Source: Paragorgia papillata (Eukaryota > Cnidaria > Anthozoa > Scleralcyonacea > Coralliidae). Taken from it: a stretch of 64,000 nt of DNA. How positions within the stretch are numbered: position 1 is the first letter of the stretch; each line of letters opens with the position of its first letter. Positions 52,301 through 62,579 of the stretch are shown piece after piece. A program made the translations under genes and the position numbers. The stretch covers positions 6,744,501 to 6,808,500 of the forward strand of contig JAWNZC010000322.1 of NCBI GenBank assembly GCA_035771165.1. The letters run 5' to 3'. Below the pieces are notes generated by a model. The model searched no databases and was not told the DNA's origin. It saw only the letters and a list, made by a program, of their open reading frames with translations.

Positions 52301-55300
52301 GCACCAATTAAGGTAACTAAAATGAGCATTACACTAACACTACCAACCCCAACTATCATAATTGATTTACCTCCTGTCAAGGGAATATTGCCAAATTTAC
52401 ATGAATAGTGGAAAATAGAAATGGAAATTGCAAATCCATAATTGCTTATTGGATTTTACCTGTAGTTAATCACTTATCATTCAGTTAAAGTTGAAATCAA
52501 ACATTAATTGTATGGTACAAAATTAACTATGGTTGCAAACACCAGCTAGCAAATTATAGATTTTGTTTCTTAATTTCAATTCCAATATTGTATTTGTACA
52601 TCACTACTGATAAAGAACGGTTATTAAATGTAGTTAGACTTAACAGGTATTTATTAGATTTAAGAAGGTATATATAGCAACGCAAAAAGAATAACATGTA
52701 TACAAGTTCACCTAATCATATAATACAGTCAAGGTGCCTTGAAGACTGGGGATGTATACTGACGATTATTCGTTGATTTTAAAAACTAACTTCCAAACTA
52801 AGACAAAATAACAAAGTACAAGATACGTTTGGTTCTTTACCTTTTGTTGTGTACTGAGTTTGTACATTTGGGTACTTTTATTCGCCATAAAAATGTCATA
52901 TTCCATATTTATCGCCAGATGTTCGGCATTCAGTGATGACCTACAAAGATAATAGTCCTTACCAACATATGCAACTATCAGTCGTCAAACGTTTCTCAAA
53001 GACTTTCTGTTAATTTAGCAGTAATTTAGCCAAACTTGGCAAAGAGGACTCTTGCGGGAAACGTTTGTGGCTATGTTATACAGGCCGAAACACATTTGCA
53101 AATCTCGAGCCTGAACTTATTTATCTTCCTGTTGAGTGTTGGGTTAGAATAATCAATTTTTCGGTGCTAATAAATAGCCCTATGGGACAAAGAAATACCC
53201 TTATGGGACGTTTTCACCAGACTATTAAAAACGTCACGACTATTATACAAAACTATACATGAAGAAAGCTAGACTGGCCTCAACAACTCAAAAACAAAAC
53301 AAGCTGCATGTACTCTAGCTATATTGGTGTTTTGCAATCAATCCCTTTACTAAATTTACTAAATGACCCTCATCGAGCAGGACGTTTAATAGCTAATACA
53401 CTTCTTGTTATGCTTATTATAAATATCGACCACTTTCATAAAGGTCTTCACTTTAAATATTCTTTTATGTGCATCTAAATGAGCCTTTCTGACCTCGTTA
53501 TGAAGCAAAGATTCTTTTGTAATGCAGACACACAACAAAGACCAGAAAGGCTTATTAAGATGCACAGAAAAGAATATTCAAATTAATAGCTATTATGAAA
53601 GTTGTGTATACAGGAAAATGTTCGAAACAGGTGTTCATACAGGTATAGTTTACGGGCAGTAAACACTTTAAACATTTCACTCATCACCTACTTTTGTTTG
53701 TTTGTTTGTTTGTTTGTTTGTTTGTTTGTTTGTTTGTTTGTTTGTTTGTTTGTTTGTTTGTTCGTTTGTTCGTTCGTTCGTTCGTTTTTTTGTTTTTTTT
53801 TGTTAAGCACAATTAAGCACTTAGCGGCAAAAACAAAACAAATTGATTAAAATAAAAAAGGCAAGAAAAAACCCAGAATGAACAATATCACCAGAATATA
53901 TTATATAGAACTACAAACCGCACATAAAACGACAAGAAATTTTAGCTAAAAATTCAAGTAAATTAATAGTGTATCGTTTCCACTATATGTCGGCAAAGAT
54001 TTATGGTAATTGTTTTCATATAACTTGCAAAGTTCGTTAGCAAATTAGGTAGTACATAAATAATTAAGCAACTATATTGTTAATTACTGAATAATAAAAT
54101 TGCGAACGCTGTATCAAAGTAAAGTTCAAGTTGATTGATACTGGCGTCTTGTACATTTAACCACAATCCTTTGCGCACATTAAATATTGTTTCTTGCAGA
54201 ATTGGAAGATAGGGTTTTAAAAGGGTAAACTTTTGTAGGAATGAAGTCCTTGCTTTTTTAATCCATTTTAGCATGATAAACAATGTTTAGTTGGTATTTG
54301 AGCTGATTTGAGGTCGCAAAGCATTATGGTTAAATGTACCGCCGCCATCTTTTTCGGTATCGTCAATTGCGTGAGGCATATTATGCAAGTTTCTGACCAA
54401 CGTCACAACACGTTGCAATCTCGTACCCAGAGCCTGTAGTCCTCTCCTCCAGCGACAAAAGCCATCGGCTCTGGCCGGAATCAGAATGTCGAGTCAGAAA
54501 AACGTGGACGTCCAAAAGATTTTGGAGAGAACGCACATGAGGTTTAAGCCAATCACCGCACTGCTTTACTTCGTTTCGGCCAGAGCCGATAACTCCTTGT
54601 CGCTGGACAAAAGGACCGCAGGCTCTGGGTACAAGATTGCAACACATTGCCACACTGTGACATTGCAGTAAAATAACATTATACTGTAAACAACAAAGGG
54701 TACTGATGCTATGTTGTTAAACATAACAAAAGATTCTAATTAAAAATCTATTCTTTCTGTACATCTCCATAACAACATAGTCAATCGAGATATGGTCTGG
54801 AAACTCAGCTAAAGTATTTGGTTTATCTTTTTGTTCGCCTTTATGCATTTTTGTGCATGGTGCACGGTCATTGAACAAATTGTATTTTAGTATAATGAAC
54901 GAACTGTCCAATAGCAACGTTTCAGTTCAATCACTCAACCGTGCTATTTAAATATTTATAAACCTAAAACAAAGGATGTGCACAGTGTAATGCATGGTTC
55001 AACATAAAATCCCAGCTCATTATAGGCGCTTTGAAGTATGCCGAGTTTCCAGACCATACCTCGATTGACTATGATAACAACTATAATATCAAGTTAGGCA
55101 ATTCACTGGCATTCTTGCAAAGACTTAAAACTTGTATTGTACAAAATAGATTTTTTCCAAATAGTTTACCTGTTATTCTTTTCATAATTCAAAATCAGAG
55201 CTTTTTCCAGCAATCCCAAGCAATAGTCACGGACCTAAAACATCAAGTCACTAACATTTAGAATATTTATGAATCGGGACCAACGTTTAGTTATAATTAT

Positions 55301-55603
55301 AGGAAAGATGAAAAAAAAGCTATGCATACTTGCGTATCTTTAAGACTGCGAAGAATACTCAGAAACGACAAATTAGTTCCTTTTTATCTTTTCGAGTATA
55401 TAGACCCCTTGCACATGACGTCAAAACGGCCGATCTGGAGGACAACTTCAAAGTTCCGCAGTTCAACAGAGCGAATCATTAATGAAAATTCTAATTGAAT
55501 TAATGAAATTTTTAATTGATAATTCGCTCTGTTAAACTGCGGAACTTTGAAGCAGATAGGCCGTTTTGACGTGTCTTCTTTTGTTTTGTTTTGTTTTGTT
55601 TTG

Positions 55604-55634
<31 letters not shown>

Positions 55635-58600
55635 TTTTTCTTGTTTTTTTTTTTCCTTCCATGTCACGTGAGGTCTATATCCGGCAAAACGTTCGTTTCA
55701 ATTTCACATGTAACTTTTAAAAGCAAACGAATTCCAGTCGTGAACGAACACACAACGATAACACAAAATGCTCAAATATTTCACATTTTGATTCCATTTA
55801 CCGACAATTACTGACGTCAAGCTTGTGATTTATAGGTAATATGTGCAATATGAATGTCGAGTCAGAAAAACGTAGACTTCCTATAGAAAACGCAGTAAGC
55901 GTAAAACGCAAAACGCACGAAGATTTAAGCCAATTTCCGTACTGCATTACTTCGTTCCAGTAGCCGATGGCTCCTTGTCGCTGTATAAAAGAACCGTACG
56001 TTCTGCAGAGTGCGGGATTGTGTTTAAAGGCTATTGGCAATAAAAATTACGTTTGTTTCATTTGAAAGAACTAGTGAAATTGTAATAGAAGATCCTTTAC
56101 AATTTTTTCGTATCTTTCTGCGTTTTCAAGATATTTCAATTTATTTGATATGTAAATGAGATGGTCTCTGACGTCAGGAGTGGGGTAAAATATTTTAATA
56201 CAGAGCAAAATCACTTACATATCTAACCGGAAATGTTCAGCGTCGTAAGGAGTTTTTATGTGCACAGTTTCAAATGATTTCGCTGAACAAACTTAGAGAT
56301 ATAACTGGTTTTGCTACATGTGAAAATATTTTACCCCACACCTGACGTCAGAGACCATTCATTTACATATCAAACAAATTGAAATATCTTGAAAACGAAG
56401 AAAAATACGAAAAAATTGTAAAGGATCTTCTATTATAATTTTATGAGTTCTTTCAAATTGGACAAACTTAATCTTTGTTGCCAATGTCCTTTAATCGTGC
56501 AAACTCATCATTCATGCGCAACGATTAGCAGTGGTGTTCCTGTAACAGAAATTGAGTACCCGGTTCCAAGCCTAAGTAAATGCACAACCCTAAGTAATTC
56601 TATTAACGTCGTTTTGGCCAATTTTAGAAGAGCGCGTTTTACACTGTGGGGTTCTCTCATTTTCATTTCTAATATTATAGCGCAGAACATGGTTACCTTG
56701 ACAGAGAGTCTTGGAATATGAGTAAAGTTTGCTGCTTGTCTTATACGACATGTCAGTGCTACAAAATACAACAAATCAAAATAACGAGTAACCACTGTAT
56801 AATCTCCGCACATCACAAGATATTGAAATAAGAGTAAAATATTCCGGCAACTACACGTCGTATGTTCCGTACAGACTAAAAAAAAGCTCACTAAAAAGCG
56901 TATGTTCGTATTGTATTTGCGATTGCGAAAAATATCATAAATCTTGTTCTAAAAATTGATTAATATAGATAAATTGAATTTTTTTTTGCGGATTCATGTC
57001 ACTGACCTATATAACTGGAGGTACCCTATATCAATGACTGGCAAAGGATGACTGATCCAAGATGGCGGTTTAATTTATGAAGACTTTCCAATAAAAAAAT
57101 AACTGTAGGGAGTCACACTAAGTCCATGAGCATATTTTAATGTTACTGTGTATAATCGTTTATTTATTTCAGTTACCTGGAACCTCTGGAGAAATTGGAT
57201 TAATTTTGCTAATCGCGTTCTGTAAATAAAGAACAACCTATAAGCCTATATTTACAAAAGGCGACCTATGACGTATTTTTATGTACATATTAATTGACTC
57301 CAATTATCTATTCGTTGAGTACAAAGTTAAAAGAATTTTTAATATTAAAATGATTCACGAGTTACTTCACACGCTGAACAAAACTTTTAAACAAGGTGCA
57401 TCAAAACTCGTATAAACAATAAACATTTCCGCATAAAGTGAATGGACCACGTGATCTTTCTTTTTGACAAATCTGATTGGCTAATGCCCAAAGTTGTCCG
57501 AAGTTTGGGATGTCCGACGTTTTGCGAGAGCCAATCAAATCTCTCAACGCATTATCCACGCACTTCATGCGGAAAGGTCTATTATTGGACTAGGCAGAAT
57601 AACATATCGCATATGTCCGTGGCGCGTAGATCAATTATTTGCGATGGCGATGCCGAAACCGTCACCGCTTTAGCATTCAATACCAACTTTAGCATTCTAA
57701 ACCGCTTCAAGTATTGTGTCAAAAAAATAAACAATTGCATGTTTATCGTTTCCTAATTCACAAAACACGAGGTCTGACTATATTTAACTTTAAAATAAAA
57801 CAAAAGGTCCGCTATGCGTACATGTATCTGCGCCAAACCCACCACTGTGAGAATCTTGTCAAGATCTTGTGTGATCTTGGAAAATCTTGTAAGATCTTTT
57901 TTTTACACGTAGATCTTATAAGATTTTAGCGAGATGATCTTATAAGATAATTAAAGAGAAAGTACACGTTCTCTGATCAAAACAATTTTTTATCATGACT
58001 CACAAAAACTGTGGTAGATCACACTCACAAGTTTACTATAAGTCACGTTAAAAATACTTACCAGTTTTATCAGCAATATCCCCTGTCTCCGAAATGTTTT
58101 AGTGCAAAGCTTTGTCGGAAATATAGAATTTAATGGCTAACTGCATGAAGGTATATGCCGCCAATACGGCTGTTGAGCCGGACACCGCGGGTCTAAAGTA
58201 TACCCCTGAATCGTCTGTAGGTTTGTGCCATTTTGGAAACTTATACCGTTAGATAGAGCGTTACACTCTACAACATATGTGAATTAGAAAAAATCGTATA
58301 GAATAGAACCCTGAAAAATCATAGTGTTTTAGTCAAAAACTTTGTCGGAAATATAGAATTTAACGGCTAACAGCCGTATTAGCTGGATATATCTTCATTG
58401 CAGTTGAGCCACCGGATACCTCGTGTTTAAAGTATACCCCTGAATCGTCTGTAGGTTTGTGCCATTCACGAAACTTCTACAGTTAGACAGAGCGTTAAAT
58501 TCTGTACGACATATGTGAATTAGAAAACATGGTATAGAATAGAAACGGAGAAAAGGCTATTTGAACTGAGATGAGCGCAAATATCAAATTGCATTATTAC

Positions 58601-61600
58601 GCTATTTACTTGGCGTACGGTCAAACGCGGTCATATTTAAAGTAAATCCCTGAATCGTCTGTAGGTTTGTGCCATTTGGGAAACTTGCACGGTTAGATAG
58701 AGCGTTAAATTCTGTACAACGTATGTGAATTAGAACAAATCGTATAGAATAGCAACGGAGAAAAATCTATTTGAACTGAGATGAGCGCAAATATCAAATT
58801 GCATTATTATGCTATCACTTGGCGTACGGTCAAACGCAATCATTTTAAAGTATCCCTGAATCGTCTGTAGGCTTGTCGCGCATTGTTTACAGCTACACAA
58901 AAAAGCTAACATACACACATACATACACACAACACGATAGCAATATATCTGCTGCGCAGATACAAAAACAACTACAGTGCATTCGATTCATTGAAATTCT
59001 TCTTCTTCTTCTTTATAGTATTTAGCAGTAAAAAGTACTATATCCAGCAACACTAATACAAGAGACACCTCAGAAAACCAAAAAAGCAATTGCAAAAACC
59101 AAATAAAGATTAGCTGAGTGACATTCAGTACATCATAACAAACACACTTACGCCTCTTCTCTTTTTAAACTCTTTCTGTATGAGATTTTCACGACATTTT
59201 TTCTCTTTTCTTTCATCATTGTCGTCTTGGTCTTCTCCATCTGAATATCTTTGTTTGACAAAAGAATATCATTATGATAAGTTGTAGGTGTAATGTAACA
59301 GACGTTTGGTAGTAATTGAGTTTTCTGAGTAATTGAGCTTGACGAACGTCTACAAAACATATCATTGTCTTGCAGCATTATCCTTGGCTCCAAGTGAGAA
59401 GGGATAGAAGTGCTGTAACGTGGCAAATGTCTCCCAATAAACTAACTCACAGGCTATTAGATTCTACACATTTTTTACCGAGCTCCTGTCCGGCTTTTAA
59501 TTATAAGTAAAAAACTCAGAGATTAATAATAATAGTGGGTTTTATTACACATTCAATAGCAATAAAGCAAAATTGGGCGGTTTCCTCTCAGAAGAACTTT
59601 AAATTGCTAAATTGGGCGGTTTTCCTCTTACAAAGCTAAATTAAGGGCGGTTTCCTCTCAGAAGAACTTTCGTAGTTCGGACAAAAACCAAGAGGAAAAT
59701 TTCCAATGTCTTAGTCTCCGTGTGCTACACTTAGAGAAAAAACGAAGGCAATTCGGCTTTCTTATAGTTATATCATTCTGCATTTCTCAAATAGTTGTAA
59801 TAAGATTTTCGTGACATAAAATCAACCTGGCAGCCAGGCTAGCCCAGTGAACTCTATATAAAGACTGGAACGATACCTCCATAAGGTCGGCCCTATGATT
59901 GGATGAAGCCAAACTTCCGGCTGCTGGGGGCAACACATGAACGTCTGACCAACGTCCAAGGAGCGGTAGAAAACAGACAATGGCCCATGCAGCGAGAATT
60001 TTTTATTTTTTTGTAGTTGAACTTCATTTGAATTGATATAACGAAGTCAGTATGTATTAGAATCATTGTCCTTTCTGTCTGAGGTATGTTTGCTGGCAAA
60101 AATAGATTGAAGCAGGAAATATATTGCCAAACGAAAGCAAAATTTTGCTTGGATTGATGGAAACTCCTGACGAAAATTCAGGTTATATTTAGTATTTATT
60201 CGTCTTTATTTTATGAATTCTTGCAACCCTGTCAAGTTGTGCCTTTGCTCTTATGAACAGTCTCCTCATACCCTTTGAATCATTGTAAGACCACATATAT
60301 TTTTTATCTTTGATGCCTTTAAAACACTGTCGGTTCGTAATTCTGTGTTTTGTTCGATTTTTTGACTGTTCAGAAAATTTAATATTTATGGTTTTTATTC
60401 ATCATGTCAGCATCCATATGCCCGACAGATTATAGCCACTAGATTTCAGTAGGCTTTAGCCCTGATTAATGCTATCTTTATTTGATTCAAGATAGTTTAT
60501 AGAATTTTTTCTGGACTTTTGATACCTCAACTGACTCAACACTTGGAGCTGCCCTACAAAAAATCAAGAGATCCGCGCGGTTTCGGACTCAAAATGTGTA
60601 TTTTGTCAAATATTCAAGCTACGTTTTTGCTGCTAAAAGCCTTTAGAAGAAGTATCTATTACTGTAGCATGTTTGCATTTCTTTGTATTGGTTCATAACA
60701 AAATATAACTTAAAAAATAAAGATTTTCTTGCATATAAAGACTGGGGCCGCCCTGCATGTCAGCCTCCATGACGGCTTCAAAATTTGGTTTGTAGGTATC
60801 GTTCCAGTCCTTATATAGAGTTCACTGGGCTAGCCCGCCTCATAGGAACAGCCCTTACAGTTGATTTCACATTACTTTACCGCCGTGTGTTGCGAAGTTC
60901 GTTCGGAAGTTCAGATATTCGTTCGGAAGTTCAGATATTCGTTCGGAAGTTCGGAATTACGTTGCCAAGTATCCAATCAAATTGCGAGCTGTGGATCAAA
61001 ACTCATTCTGATTGGATAATTTTTCAACCTTAGCAACGTAATTCCGAACTTCCGAACGAATATCTGAACTTCCCAACGAACTTCGCAACACACGGCGGTA
61101 AAGTAATGTGAAATCAACTGTAACTGGTCATTATGGAAGGTTGCAGGTCGAACCCTGTTTCGGGCTCAGAAATTTTTTCTGAGTAATTGAGCTTGCGAAT
61201 AAACCCTGTTGACAATCTGTGAGATTTTTACGTGTGTAAATGGACAACCATGTACAAATAAGATTTATCTATAGTTCTAAATTTCTATGACTAAGTGACC
61301 GAGTTTAATATATGATAAAAAACCCAATTGCAAACCATAACCAAGATAAAGTGGCTTGCACATAATCTAGTTCAAGTTAATTTATTTATTTCACACTATA
61401 CAGATTTAAAAATTACATGAGTGAATAAGCATAAAAAAAGAGAGATTAGAAAAAAAGTTACATATTCAATGGAGGAGTATTATGAGAAGTGCACGGTAGC
61501 CAAAGTACCTGAAGCTTTCGAGTTGGCTACCGTAAGTGTATTAAAAGTGTAAGTTGACCGTAACTCACGCGGTGTCTGCTCCATGCCTTCCACCGCCATA

Positions 61601-62546
61601 TAAACTGTAATCAGGCTTCCCAAAATCTGTCGACACAAAGGTTCTTGAATAACTTTTCATCCCTTTATCAGCGATGACGCCACCGCGCCATAGTTCAACC
61701 ATTAATTCCACTTCTTTTCGATTACGGCAGAAATCACACCCGTTTGCACACTGTAAAAAAGAATAACAGTGAATTGCAGGAAATAGGAAATATCGTATGT
61801 TAGAAATGATAAAGACAGTGCTCAGTTTGTCAGATGTTTCCTCTTTATTAGTTTTCTGTCTCTATTTATCCGATTTGTTAAATTACAATTTCATATATAT
61901 ATTTTTGTAATACTTGCACACTGATCAAGCTTTCTATGATATTCATTATTCAGGTACCTTGAAAAACGTTGTCTTATACCCATGATTGTTTTTCGCTCAC
62001 CTTTTAACCCCTGCGGATAGCGCATGTAGTCGCGCTAACGCCAGACGATTTTACTCGTCAAGGGAAGACCCCTCATGATCAAGGGGTTAAGAGTTACAAA
62101 TCTCTGGCCGTACAAAAAGAGATGACGTTGAGCTTCTCCGGTATGTAAAACATCAACTAGGAATCGGCAGAAAGATGAACGCTCGTAAAACGAGCTAAGA
62201 ACTAAGTAAATAGCCCCTCTAACAACAACCAAGTTTTTGTTTTTATCCGAGAAATATTCCCTTTCCAACTACTAAGAAATTCTAAACGTACAATGTTTTA
62301 AATAATTGACTGCTACGATTCCGTAAATATTACAAATTAGACAAAATGTGATTTATTAGTTAAATTAATTAATTACATAAAGAACGATCTAACCACATAA
62401 ATAAATAAATTATTACAACCTTATAAAATGCACTCAAAATTGTAATATTAGGCATATACTACAAATACTACCGCGTAAGATCGCGTAGGAGACTAAAACT
62501 ATATATATATATCTTATTAGATGTTTTGGTGTGTAGTATCGCTGTA

Positions 62547-62579
<33 letters not shown>

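Noticed and set aside
53602..53850. Cys/Leu/Phe-rich open frame resembling a membrane peptide
   Set aside because: It is the TTTG microsatellite read as codons.
56508..56891. 127-codon minus-strand frame as a separate gene
   Set aside because: Only the segment 56758-56697 is real coding sequence: it is a RECQL5 exon ending at a GTAACC donor; the rest is intron.
58035..58105. Possible extra RECQL5 exon (a GTAAGT donor on the minus strand near 58063)
   Set aside because: The neighbouring exons already join in phase across this interval and the sequence overlaps a tandem repeat with no family match.
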